A DNA stretch of 64,000 nt from Spirochaetota bacterium (GTDB taxonomy: Bacteria > Spirochaetota > UBA4802 > JAFGDQ01): NCBI GenBank assembly GCA_016932015.1, contig JAFGDQ010000004.1, positions 62,001 through 126,000 of the forward strand, in the 5' to 3' direction. Numbering within the stretch: the first letter of the stretch is position 1; every line of letters begins with the position of its first letter. This document shows, in pieces, positions 1 through 8,291 of this stretch. The translations under genes were made by a program, and so were the position numbers. Under the pieces are notes generated by a model. That model saw nothing but the letters and a program-made list of their open reading frames with translations, was not told the origin of the DNA and did not search any database.

Positions 1-756
1 CTGATGATAGAGGCCGTCACTGCCAATACCAATTCCTCCCATCAGGCATATTGTATTTGCAATATGAACAATAGAAACAATCAGTTTTGATTCTTCAGGT
101 GCATTTTCCGGTTCATGATGATAGCGTACAATATCTCTCAGTATGTGAGGAAAACTCCATTTCTGGAGAATCTTCTCGCCGATTTCCTGATGATCAAATC
201 CCATAATTTCCTTTTCAGCAAGCTGGAAAGTAATCTGTTTCTGCTCAACTGTTTCAACAATTTCCTTGAAAGCGCTTTGAACATATAAAGCCAGAACCGT
301 CTTGCCTACATCATGAATAATTCCGCCGGTAAAAGCGATATCTGCAATATCTTTATAATTTTTCAGATTTGCAATGTTTTTTGCCAGTACTGCCACGGCA
401 AGCCCGTGTTTCCATAACTCGCCCTTAGCAAGATCATAACCGATAATTTCCTTGTCTAACAGAGACTTCGTAGCTGCCACAACAACAATATCCTTAACTT
501 CTTTCAGTCCCAGTGTAACAGCAGCTCTTTCAATTGAAGATATTTCCTTACCTCTGCTGAAATATGCCGAATTGCATAATTTCAGTACATTTGTCGTTAT
601 TGCCTGATCTTTGGAAATTTCCTCTGAAACTTTATTAAAAGCGACATCCGGATCGCCTACCATTGTTACGACCCTGCCTGCTACATCCGGCATTGAGGGT
701 AACTGTCCTATATTATTTACAATCTGTTCTAGCCTTTGTTTAATTTGGGCCTGCAT
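1..756 (-). CDS. HDOD-domain signalling protein (C-terminus cut by the window edge)
   Basis: The reading frame is open from an ATG at 756 to the window edge, giving 252 visible residues. TTCTCC on the plus strand at 761-766 corresponds to a GGAGAA ribosome binding site. The sequence has HDOD hallmarks: an N-terminal 'LPSMPDVAGRVV' (19-30), 'LKLCNSAYFSRG' (58-69), a conserved 'AAVTLGL' segment (78-84), and an HD-type 'GIIHDVGK' (145-152). HDOD domains are HD-like output domains of bacterial signalling proteins. Many lack full phosphodiesterase metal sites, but here an HD pair is visible at 148-149. The gene lies 41 bases downstream of cheD on the same strand, so the two probably form one chemotaxis or signalling transcript. 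The exact signal is unknown, and a further C-terminal domain may lie outside the window. Confidence 0.85.
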   Translation of the reverse strand, partial: MQAQIKQRLEQIVNNIGQLPSMPDVAGRVVTMVGDPDVAFNKVSEEISKDQAITTNVLKLCNSAYFSRGKEISSIERAAVTLGLKEVKDIVVVAATKSLLDKEIIGYDLAKGELWKHGLAVAVLAKNIANLKNYKDIADIAFTGGIIHDVGKTVLALYVQSAFKEIVETVEQKQITFQLAEKEIMGFDHQEIGEKILQKWSFPHILRDIVRYHHEPENAPEESKLIVSIVHIANTICLMGGIGIGSDGLYHQ

Positions 757-797
757 TGTATTCTCCCAAAAGTATTTTCTTTATAATTTTTCTAATA

Positions 798-1280
798 TCA
801 AACTTTATAAAAAACTTTTTCCTTTCCCCCTGACCTTACCTTTAACCGTCCGTCTTCAAGGTAAAAGTCAATAACCCTTCCTGTACTTCCTCCAACTTCG
901 GCTACCATAATAGGGATATGTGCGTCTTCCAGCTGCTTAATCGTCATCTCAATATTTCTTTCGCCAATCTGGGCAAGAGATACACTTGAATTGAACTTGA
1001 ACATGGAAGCACCGCCGGTAATTTTAGCGGACATATTCTCTCTTTTACATCCTGCCTTATCGAGCTTTTCCAGCAGGAGGGGAATTGCAGTATCAGCATA
1101 TTTTTCCGGTTTCTGATTATTGCCTGAACCGGTGGGCAGCAAAATATGTGCTAATCCGCCCGTTTTTTTTACTTTATCATAAATACAAATACCGATACAG
1201 CTGCCCAGGATCGTCCTTAAAACGGCCGGATTATCTGCTACAGAAATTTGAGCTACACCAACGTTAATTAATGTATGCAT
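798..1280 (-). CDS. cheD: CheD chemoreceptor glutamine deamidase
   Basis: This 160-residue protein is full length for CheD. It contains the catalytic cysteine in 'LGSCIGIC' (Cys28) and the partner histidine in 'GGLAHILLP' (His45), followed by the conserved 'PEKYADTAIP' and 'KITGGASMF' segments. CheD deamidates or de-esterifies glutamine residues on chemoreceptors in the cytoplasm and often works with CheC or CheY-P in adaptation. Neither cheC nor receptors are visible here. The neighbour downstream is an HDOD protein on the same strand. A near-consensus sigma-70 promoter lies about 100 bases upstream. Family assignment is firm; the partner in this organism is not known. Confidence 0.95.
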   Translation of the reverse strand: MHTLINVGVAQISVADNPAVLRTILGSCIGICIYDKVKKTGGLAHILLPTGSGNNQKPEKYADTAIPLLLEKLDKAGCKRENMSAKITGGASMFKFNSSVSLAQIGERNIEMTIKQLEDAHIPIMVAEVGGSTGRVIDFYLEDGRLKVRSGGKEKVFYKV

Positions 1281-1657
1281 AATATTTACTCTTCTTAAGT
1301 TATTTTTTTGTTATAGATAAAACCTGATCAGAAATAATAACTTTTCCTCTTTGATTACTTTGTACTATTTTCTTGGAAATTTATTATATAATCTTCAATA
1401 TAATTATGTCAAGAAAATTGACTTTTTAAATATAATAAATAAGTACTTAATTTTCCTGTTCATATCAAAAAATATTTTATATAAATCTATACTCAAATGC
1501 AACTGAATTGTAAAAAAACATGATGAATAATCTATCGCAAAAGGCACCGGAAAAAGCGTAATAAAATATAAAAAAAACAATAATATCAATTTAATTACGA
1601 TGACCTCGTACTATTCATTTACTTTTTGCGTCCTTGCATCTTTACGGAAGATCTTAA
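1281..1657. other. A+T-rich intergenic region with the cheD promoter
   Basis: No credible gene is present. The only open frame (61 codons, minus, 1404-1589) lacks a ribosome binding site and any family resemblance and overlaps the promoter. The useful content is the minus-strand promoter at 1383-1412. Confidence 0.6.
1383..1412 (-). promoter_or_regulatory. Sigma-70-type promoter for cheD
   Basis: On the minus strand a perfect TTGACA (-35, 1407-1412) is followed after 18 bases by a perfect TATAAT (-10, 1383-1388). An overlapping TATATA gives a 16-base spacer. Transcription would start near 1376, leaving a leader of about 95 bases before cheD. Confidence 0.65.
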
Positions 1658-2320
1658 TTAATCGCGCGGTTTAAGAAATGTCAGAGGAATAACCTTTTCA
1701 CTTGCGTAGGTAAACTTATCCATAACTCTTAGCGAAAAAGAAACCTCTTTTCTATGATAATTTTTATGATGATATATTATTCTAAAAAGATTGTCTCCGG
1801 AATTATTCATATCATCCGGCATAAAATCAGGCCAGAACATATAAAAACCTTTTGTTGAGTTACATGTAAAATAAGGATTGGACCATGCCGGATCAATCAT
1901 AGGAACACGGCTGTCATTATACACAAGCTGTATTTCAACATTTGGTATAATTTTAAATGTTGAATCTTCCAGCACTTCTCCGGCAATATGAGGGAAAAAG
2001 TAATGCTTTGAAACGGAAATTTCATTAAGATAATCAGTCTCTGCATTTCGTGCTTCAGGCTCTCGTCTGTGAATCAGTGTTCTTATCGCATCATCCACAC
2101 AAAATTTGATATCCGCCTGAAGCTGAATATCAATTGAAAATTCAATTTCACTGTGTACGAAACCGCGTTCACTTGTAATATATCTTGGAGGCACTCTGTT
2201 TAAAACATATGCAATAATATCTTCAATATAACTTGTTAGAAGAAATCTGTCATCCCGTGTTGCCAGAACATCAATTACCGTGGATTTAATCTTATCCTCC
2301 ATGATGTTAACAATTCCCAT
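1658..2320 (-). CDS. ComFB-domain protein with a C-terminal extension
   Basis: This 220-residue protein has an N-terminal region (about 10-85) matching the ComFB (late competence) family: a helix, the signature 'LNRVPPRYITSERGF', then a helix rich in D and R. In other bacteria ComFB-like proteins are small cytoplasmic proteins, some of which bind cyclic dinucleotides. The remaining 130 residues (about 90-220) are beta-rich with many aromatics and match nothing I recognise. No signal peptide is seen. A second in-frame ATG (residue 7) could also be the start. It is monocistronic with its own strong promoter. The domain call is fairly sure; the function is unknown. Confidence 0.7.
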   Translation of the reverse strand: MGIVNIMEDKIKSTVIDVLATRDDRFLLTSYIEDIIAYVLNRVPPRYITSERGFVHSEIEFSIDIQLQADIKFCVDDAIRTLIHRREPEARNAETDYLNEISVSKHYFFPHIAGEVLEDSTFKIIPNVEIQLVYNDSRVPMIDPAWSNPYFTCNSTKGFYMFWPDFMPDDMNNSGDNLFRIIYHHKNYHRKEVSFSLRVMDKFTYASEKVIPLTFLKPRD

Positions 2321-2405
2321 TTTTCACCCTGTAAAATTCACTTTAATTTCATAAGAATATCATTTTTTATAAAAGATACTTTTTTATTGCAATAATTGAT
2401 ATATT

Positions 2406-2434
2406 ATTATAACTCCGTAATTTAATATAGTCAA
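2406..2434 (-). promoter_or_regulatory. Sigma-70-type promoter for the ComFB-domain gene
   Basis: On the minus strand TTGACT (2429-2434) and TATAAT (2406-2411) are separated by exactly 17 bases. The predicted start is near 2399, giving a leader of about 79 bases. Confidence 0.65.
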
Positions 2435-2535
2435 GATTATTGCAAAAACAGAATTATTTAAGAATTAACAATATTTATCTATAGAATTTAAAAAAAGTCC
2501 TGCAGTATAAATAGATAAACTAACCGGAGTATGAA

Positions 2536-3087
2536 ATGAATCCACTGGGTATAATAGAAAGAGAGAAAACCGCTTTTATACAGATTGATATTCAGGATAA
2601 ATTCAGACCTGCAATATTTGAGATGGGAACAGTTATCAAAAATGCCGGCATCCTTGCCAGAGCTTCGGAGATTCTTAATATACCGTTAATTGCTACAGAA
2701 CAATACCCCGAAGGTCTGGGAAAATCAATAGCTGATGTAGGTCTTCCGGAAAAAACAGAAATCATAAAAAAAATTCATTTCAGCTGTTTCGGGAATAAGG
2801 AATTTTATGATAGAGTAATGGAACTTAGGCTGAAATCTCTTATTCTTTACGGAGTTGAAGCTCACGTTTGTCTTTTAAAAACAGCCCTGGATGGGTTGAA
2901 ATATAATTTTGAAATATATCTTGCCGCTGACGCAGTATCATCAAGAACTCCGGAAAATAAAGCTTTTGCTATTGAAAGAATGCGTCAGGCTGGTGTATTT
3001 ATTGTTACTACTGAAATGATCCTCTTTCAGATGCTTGAATATTCAGGGACTGAAGAATTCAAGGCAATAAGCAAACTTATAAAATAA
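2536..3087 (+). CDS. Isochorismatase-family cysteine hydrolase (YcaC-like)
   Basis: This 183-residue protein is a complete single-domain cysteine hydrolase of the isochorismatase-like superfamily. The catalytic triad is visible: Asp18 in 'IQIDIQDKF', Lys79 in 'KKIHFSCF', and Cys112 in 'YGVEAHVC', the last preceded by the usual cis-peptide-type turn. Members hydrolyse amide or ester bonds of small molecules, for example in nicotinamide, ureido or isochorismate metabolism. The YcaC-type subgroup has no settled substrate. A good ribosome binding site (CCGGAG) lies just upstream of the ATG. The gene stands alone, divergent from the ComFB gene, and its context does not suggest a substrate. Confidence 0.85.
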   Translation: MNPLGIIEREKTAFIQIDIQDKFRPAIFEMGTVIKNAGILARASEILNIPLIATEQYPEGLGKSIADVGLPEKTEIIKKIHFSCFGNKEFYDRVMELRLKSLILYGVEAHVCLLKTALDGLKYNFEIYLAADAVSSRTPENKAFAIERMRQAGVFIVTTEMILFQMLEYSGTEEFKAISKLIK

Positions 3088-3129
3088 ACGATCAATTTTG
3101 CCGATTATTTTTAATTTATGAATGACTTA

Positions 3130-4044
3130 TTATTTGAATGCATAAACCACCATTGAACTGGTAGCAGCAAAATTCCCGAATCTTATTTTACTGATGCAAT
3201 GATAATAGCTTATCCGCAGCCATCTAATATAGTCGAATGCGGATTTAAAGCGGTAGCGGGATTTTAACAGCTTTGGCAGCAGACCGAATTCTACTGGATA
3301 ATAAACCTTTATTTTCCGGAACCCGGCTTGTCTAAGAAGATCAGTAAGATTACGCGTGGTAAAATATGAAAGATGTCCCGGCATATACATCGCATACTTA
3401 TCCTTAAGCAGCTTAGCCTGCATCGCATTCATATTTGCTGTCTGCAACAGTAATAATCCGTTTTCTTTTAAAAGCTTATATGATTCTTTTATAAGTGAAA
3501 CAGGGTCTGCAACATGTTCAATCAGCTCAATCATTGTTACAACAGAAAAAAAGTCATAATCAAATGGATGACTGTTCAAACTGCCTATATGAATATTATC
3601 TCCGAATAATTCCTTAGCATGTTTTCCTGAATATTCCGAAAGATCAACTCCGTAAGGAGTAAAGTATTTCGAAGCTCTTTTCAGAAGTCCTCCGAAAGCA
3701 CAGCCTATATCAAGAAAATTGCCGGATTTAACATACTTCCGAAGAGCCCTTAATCTGCTGTCCCAGACATAATTCGAAAACTTTTCCGCTTTCCTTTCAT
3801 CATAATATGAATACTCAGCAGCTCCAGAGTAATAATCATTGCTGTACATATTACAAATAGTTTTTTCATTAAACCGGGGATTCATAAATATAAAATTACA
3901 GTCTGAACACTGATCGACTTTAAAAGACGGGCTATAACTTGTAATTATATAAAGTTTATTTATATGCAGGGAAGAGCACAACGGGCATGAACTCAAAGGC
4001 GAATCGAATATTTCTGAATTATGAATATCAAAGGTATTTTCCAT
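3130..4044 (-). CDS. SAM-dependent methyltransferase with N-terminal zinc ribbon
   Basis: The 304-residue protein begins with a probable zinc ribbon (Cys20, Cys23, Cys46, Cys49 in CPLC and CSDC pairs). A class I methyltransferase domain follows, with motif I 'FLDIGCAFGG' (110-119) and a later 'VTMIELIEHVADP' typical of the Methyltransf_11/23 group. The C-terminal 60 residues are basic and partly hydrophobic. This architecture is common among methyltransferases acting on sugars or polysaccharide precursors, but the substrate cannot be told. It is the last gene of a minus-strand series with another methyltransferase 19 bases upstream, exonuclease III and a diguanylate cyclase, all closely spaced. 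Confidence 0.8.
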   Translation of the reverse strand: MENTFDIHNSEIFDSPLSSCPLCSSLHINKLYIITSYSPSFKVDQCSDCNFIFMNPRFNEKTICNMYSNDYYSGAAEYSYYDERKAEKFSNYVWDSRLRALRKYVKSGNFLDIGCAFGGLLKRASKYFTPYGVDLSEYSGKHAKELFGDNIHIGSLNSHPFDYDFFSVVTMIELIEHVADPVSLIKESYKLLKENGLLLLQTANMNAMQAKLLKDKYAMYMPGHLSYFTTRNLTDLLRQAGFRKIKVYYPVEFGLLPKLLKSRYRFKSAFDYIRWLRISYYHCISKIRFGNFAATSSMVVYAFK

Positions 4045-4063
4045 TTAAATTAACTCCCGGCTA

Positions 4064-4714
4064 TTACCTGTATGCACGGAAATACCAGTGTGATACTGTT
4101 TTAGTCATGTCCCCGAGAATTGACCTTTCCATGATGCCATATTCAAAATAACGAAATATACTTAAAGCCGATTTTAATTCATCCTCATTGTAGAAAGAGA
4201 CAACTGAATTCTGAAGATCTGAAAGATCAGTTACCCAGGTATTATTTCCAATATCCTTCCCCTTTCTCAGATATGTATCCCTGTCTGAACGAAGAGTTCC
4301 GAGAAAGCACGCATTTTTGTTCAATATTCTGTGAATTTCGTTTAATTGTACTTTCAGGGAATCCTTATCTGAATAATGAAGAGACCCCCAGGATACGGCA
4401 ATATCAAAAGAATTATCTTTGAATGGCAGGGATTCATTTTCAGCCTGCAGGAGCCGGGCGCTGTATAAATCCTTACAGATTTCAAGACCGTTCATGCTGT
4501 AGTCAAGACCTGTAATATATTTCAGTCCGCTTTCAAACATCATTTTGATATGGCGTCCGCTTCCGCAGCCCAGGTCAACAACATTCAGATTTTCAATTTC
4601 TCCGGAATCTTTTCCCGCAAGATGCTTCTTAAGCATCCTTACCAGGTTCTCATCAGGATAGCTAAGCACCGAGTATTTATTCTTATAATGGTTGTCCCAT
4701 GAATCTTTTGCCAT
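4064..4714 (-). CDS. Class I SAM-dependent methyltransferase
   Basis: The 216-residue protein has a standard Rossmann-type SAM-binding fold. Motif I is 'VVDLGCGSGRH' (45-55), the acidic end of strand 2 is 'ITGLDYS', and 'FDIAVSWGSLHY' is the post-II motif. The C-terminus carries a helix-rich cap. Its nearest neighbours by pattern are the Methyltransf_11 small-molecule methyltransferases; the acceptor is unknown. It lies 21 bases after the exonuclease III gene and 19 bases before the second methyltransferase, so the pair is probably translated from one message and may act in one pathway. Confidence 0.8.
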   Translation of the reverse strand: MAKDSWDNHYKNKYSVLSYPDENLVRMLKKHLAGKDSGEIENLNVVDLGCGSGRHIKMMFESGLKYITGLDYSMNGLEICKDLYSARLLQAENESLPFKDNSFDIAVSWGSLHYSDKDSLKVQLNEIHRILNKNACFLGTLRSDRDTYLRKGKDIGNNTWVTDLSDLQNSVVSFYNEDELKSALSIFRYFEYGIMERSILGDMTKTVSHWYFRAYR

Positions 4715-4735
4715 CTGTTGAATATCCCCGGACCT

Positions 4736-5509
4736 TTAATCTTTAATTTCAATGCCGACAGGACAATGGTCAGATCCCATTATATTGTGCAAAATAAAAG
4801 CAGACTTGACTTTCTTCTTCATATCATCGCTTACAAAAAAATAGTCAATTCTCCAGCCAATATTCCGCTCGCGTGCTTTGGTTTTATAATCCCACCATGA
4901 ATAATGGCCGCCTTCCTTCTCAAAAATCCTGAATGTATCTATGTACCCGTGCGAAATAAATTCATCGATCCACGCCCGTTCCCCAGGCAGAAAGCCTGAA
5001 GAATTTTCGTTTTCTTTAGGCCTTGCAAGGTCAATTTCAGTATGAGCGGTATTAACATCTCCGCATACAATAATACTGTTACCGCTTTTTCTTATTTCCT
5101 CTGCTTTTCCAAGAAAAGCAGTATAAAAATTCATTTTATAATCAAGCCTTGCTTTTGAAGCTTTTCCGTTCGGAAAGTAAATATTAAAAAGCACAAAATT
5201 TTGATAATAGGCTATTAATATTCTTCCTTCACTGTCAAACTCATCTATTCCGAAACCTGTATCAACCTTAGCAGGCTCCTCTCTGGAGTATATACATACT
5301 CCGCTGTAACCTTTTTTTTCAGCTGAGGAGAAATAGGAATTATATCCTTCAATATTCCTGATTTCTTTTACCAGCTGGCTTTCTTCCGCTTTTGTTTCCT
5401 GTATGCATAAAATATCCGGAGAAGTTTTAAAGACCGGCTCTAAAGCACCTTTCTTATGAACAGCCCTGATTCCGTTTACATTCCAGGATAATATTTTCTT
5501 ATCCGGCAT
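4736..5509 (-). CDS. xth: Exodeoxyribonuclease III (AP endonuclease)
   Basis: This 257-residue protein is full length for the ExoIII/APE1 family. Active-site residues are easy to place: Asn10 ('SWNVNGIRA'), Glu38 ('CIQETKA'), Tyr111 ('FNIYFPNG'), Asp151 and Asn153 ('CGDVNTAH'), and Asp247-His248 at the C-terminus ('GSDHCPVG'). The enzyme cuts DNA at abasic sites in base excision repair. It has the longer '[12 protein letters not shown]' DNA-binding loop of APE1-type members. It sits 29 bases downstream of the diguanylate cyclase gene and just upstream of two methyltransferases; that grouping looks incidental. A HhH-GPD glycosylase lies in the next transcription unit, which could make a DNA-repair neighbourhood. 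Confidence 0.96.
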   Translation of the reverse strand: MPDKKILSWNVNGIRAVHKKGALEPVFKTSPDILCIQETKAEESQLVKEIRNIEGYNSYFSSAEKKGYSGVCIYSREEPAKVDTGFGIDEFDSEGRILIAYYQNFVLFNIYFPNGKASKARLDYKMNFYTAFLGKAEEIRKSGNSIIVCGDVNTAHTEIDLARPKENENSSGFLPGERAWIDEFISHGYIDTFRIFEKEGGHYSWWDYKTKARERNIGWRIDYFFVSDDMKKKVKSAFILHNIMGSDHCPVGIEIKD

Positions 5510-5538
5510 TTTTATTTTTAACTTGTTTTCAAATTTAA

Positions 5539-7227
5539 TTAGTTGACTTTCATTCCCACTACTCTGTTTCTTCCGCTTTGTTTTGCCTTATACAAAGCCT
5601 TATCCGCTCTGCTGATCAGTCCGGCAGGTGAATCCATATCTTTTAATTCAGTTACTCCAAAACTGCAGGAAATAGTAATATCGTCTTTGTATTTATGAGA
5701 ATATATTTTTTTTCTCATTTTTTCAGCAACTTTAAGCGCGTTCTTAAGTTCCGTATTAGGAAGTAAAATTACGAACTCTTCGCCCCCCCATCTCGCAAAG
5801 ACATCCACTTTTCTTTTGGATCCATTAATAATCGCGGCAACATCCTGCAAAATAAAATCTCCTGTCTGATGCCCGTAAGTATCGTTAACTCTTTTAAAAT
5901 GGTCTATATCGAAAAAAAAAACAGACAGGTCATTATTATACCGTCTGCAAATCTCGACATTTGCAAGAAGAAGTTCATTAAATTTTTCTTTATTATAAAT
6001 ATTTGTCAGAGCATCAATTGTTGCTTTTTCCTCAAAACTTTTACTTTTTTCTTCAAGCTGAGTTACGTCTGAAAAAGTAACAACATAAACCTCATGTTCA
6101 AGAGAAAGCATATTAATATTAACTGAGAATACCCTGGATTCATCTCTCCATTCAGGATGGAATGCGATTAAAGGCTGAGCATACAAACCGTTCAATACTG
6201 AATCAATCCAGTGAACATGATCTTTGTTGGTAATGTAATCAGGAATATCAAGAGCAAGTTCAATCAAATCAGTATGTTCTTTTTTGAATTCATCAAGATT
6301 TCTATAGCCGAAAAAAATCAGGAATCCATGATTCGCTTCAAGAATTTCCTTCTTGTCTGTTACGATTATCATGTTTTCCTGCGAATCAAGCATTGACTGC
6401 AAATATACTTTCTGTTTGTATAATTCCTTTTCCGCTGTTTTTATAAGTGTAATGTCTTCGCCAATACACTGATATTCAAGAATAGTACTGTTATCATCCA
6501 AAAGGGCCTGAAAAGTCCACATCTGCCAGCGCATACCGTTTCCTGTCATTGAATAATGATCAAGGTTTAAAACAGGGTTTTCACTGGTTAAAGAATCAAT
6601 GGTCTTTTTTACATCATCATTATCTTCTTTAAAAATGGTTTCAAAAATACTTTCCCCAAGAAGCCTGGATCTGTCAAAGCCAAAATAGTTACAAAGGCTG
6701 TCATTAACAAATGATAATTGCAGATCATCCGGGAAAAAACGCATTATCAGGATTGGAGAATTTTCCACAAGACTGCGGTATCTTTCCTCACTTTTCCTTA
6801 GGGCGATTGCTGTTCTCGACCTTTCAAGACTTGCAAGATATTTATCAACAGTATTCTGTATTGTATATATTAATATTTCGGCGGCATCATTATGATTAAG
6901 TATTGACTTTGGAAGGTAATCATATGCGCCGGCTTTAAGAGTCCTGACAGCAATCATTTCATCACCCTGCCCGGTCATCATAATAACAGGCGTTTGTATT
7001 TTCATCTGCTTAAGGTCTTCAAGAAGATGCAGACCTTCCGTATCCCTGAGAAAATAGTCCAGAATAATACAGTCATATTCATTCTTCTTCAGCATATCCA
7101 TCATGGCGGACCTACTGTCAGCTTCATCAATACTGTAAGCGTTACTGTTTCTGTTTAAAATACGCTGAACAGCGACCCGTATAATCCTGTCATCATCAAC
7201 AATTAGAACTCTGATTTTTTTTTGCAT
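5539..7227 (-). CDS. Response regulator-PAS-PAS-GGDEF diguanylate cyclase
   Basis: The 562-residue soluble protein has a receiver domain (1-125; Asp11, Asp12, phosphoacceptor Asp57 in 'ILDYF', Thr85, Lys107), two PAS domains (about 145-265 and 275-395), and a GGDEF domain (400-562). The active-site motif is GGEEF (481-485), a functional variant. An inhibitory I-site RxxD (472-475) sits five residues upstream, so product inhibition by c-di-GMP is expected. It would make c-di-GMP in response to an unseen histidine kinase and ligands bound by the PAS domains. The gene leads a four-gene minus-strand series. No TM segments or signal peptide are present. Confidence 0.95.
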   Translation of the reverse strand: MQKKIRVLIVDDDRIIRVAVQRILNRNSNAYSIDEADSRSAMMDMLKKNEYDCIILDYFLRDTEGLHLLEDLKQMKIQTPVIMMTGQGDEMIAVRTLKAGAYDYLPKSILNHNDAAEILIYTIQNTVDKYLASLERSRTAIALRKSEERYRSLVENSPILIMRFFPDDLQLSFVNDSLCNYFGFDRSRLLGESIFETIFKEDNDDVKKTIDSLTSENPVLNLDHYSMTGNGMRWQMWTFQALLDDNSTILEYQCIGEDITLIKTAEKELYKQKVYLQSMLDSQENMIIVTDKKEILEANHGFLIFFGYRNLDEFKKEHTDLIELALDIPDYITNKDHVHWIDSVLNGLYAQPLIAFHPEWRDESRVFSVNINMLSLEHEVYVVTFSDVTQLEEKSKSFEEKATIDALTNIYNKEKFNELLLANVEICRRYNNDLSVFFFDIDHFKRVNDTYGHQTGDFILQDVAAIINGSKRKVDVFARWGGEEFVILLPNTELKNALKVAEKMRKKIYSHKYKDDITISCSFGVTELKDMDSPAGLISRADKALYKAKQSGRNRVVGMKVN

Positions 7228-7413
7228 TATAATGAATTATTATCTGCTTTTGATTGATTATTTAAAAAGTATACAAAAGCTGTTTTCCCCGGATCAGACT
7301 CTGACTGAAAAATCCATCTTTGAATAAATTATAGTCAGTTTAATATTAAAATCGGCATTTTCTTTTACTTATTCTGCTAATTTTACGTCATAAATTATAT
7401 AAAAGCAATAATA

Positions 7414-8112
7414 TTAATTAAATTTTAGAATTTCAGTTTTCCGGAATCCGGTTTTTCCCCCTGCAAAAGCAAGTTTTGCGTGCAGTACAATTAATGCGTG
7501 AAACTCCTGATAGATGACAATATCTTCAGGCAGCTTGGATATAAAAATTTCTTTAATCTTATGATAATTCGCAGATTTATCAAAAAAACCCGTTTCCGAG
7601 AATATTCTTTTAGTATAATTATCGACAACAAATTCCAGCTGATTATACGCATAAAGAAGAATGGAATCCGCAGTTTCAGGTCCGATTCCCTTTACATTCA
7701 TAAGTTCTCCTCTTGCTGGAACTTTTCCCTTAAGAGAGATGAAAAAATCGGCCAGTTCTTTAAGGTAAACAGACTTCTGATTATAATAGCCTGCAGGCTT
7801 TATACTTTTTTTCAGGATTTCAACATCAGCTTTCTTTATTGAATTCGCACTCAGCAGTTTATTTTCCCGGAGATTTACAAGTGCTTTTTCTACATTAGTC
7901 CATGCAGTATTCTGGGTAAGCACGGCACCAATACATATCTCGAAACGCTGCCTGCTGTTTTTGGGAAATGAATAATCTCCAGGATGATAACCTTTTCCGT
8001 TATCCGGCTCATCTGTTTTTTTACTGCCGTTTTTACATGAGGTAAGAGGCCACCATCCCTGAGGGCCGTAAAAATTAAGCATGGAATTATAAATTTGTAA
8101 TAATCTACTCAT
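7414..8112 (-). CDS. HhH-GPD DNA glycosylase lacking the iron-sulfur cluster (MagIII-like)
   Basis: The 232-residue protein is of the endonuclease III superfamily: 'GAVLTQNTAW' (62-71), helix-hairpin-helix 'MNVKGIGPETADS' (138-150), and catalytic aspartate Asp164 in 'FVVDNYTKR'. Two differences from endonuclease III stand out. The lyase lysine of the usual 'GVGRKTA' hairpin is replaced by Glu146, suggesting a monofunctional glycosylase. The C-terminal four-cysteine cluster motif is absent; only Cys26 and Cys60 occur. Both features recall the 3-methyladenine glycosylase MagIII of Helicobacter. The product would be an abasic site that ExoIII, encoded 1.9 kb away, could process. Substrate choice is inference. 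Confidence 0.85.
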   Translation of the reverse strand: MSRLLQIYNSMLNFYGPQGWWPLTSCKNGSKKTDEPDNGKGYHPGDYSFPKNSRQRFEICIGAVLTQNTAWTNVEKALVNLRENKLLSANSIKKADVEILKKSIKPAGYYNQKSVYLKELADFFISLKGKVPARGELMNVKGIGPETADSILLYAYNQLEFVVDNYTKRIFSETGFFDKSANYHKIKEIFISKLPEDIVIYQEFHALIVLHAKLAFAGGKTGFRKTEILKFN

Positions 8113-8291
8113 AATAAAAAAATTAAATCAAAATCTGATTATTTTAATTTTACAATTACCGGTAAAATACACTTTACAAGTAATCTCACAAAATATCTCA
8201 TCAGAAAATTAAATATAATTTTCAAGTGAATTTAACTTAATATCGGCTTTTTCTGTTGGCAGAAAACCGGTTTTTTAAGTAAAAATATTTT

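Noticed and set aside
1404-1589. 61-codon minus-strand frame upstream of cheD
   Set aside because: No ribosome binding site, composition-driven F/I/L content, and it overlaps a strong promoter.
7498-7842. 114-codon plus-strand frame inside the glycosylase gene
   Set aside because: Antisense to a gene with clear catalytic motifs; no start signal.
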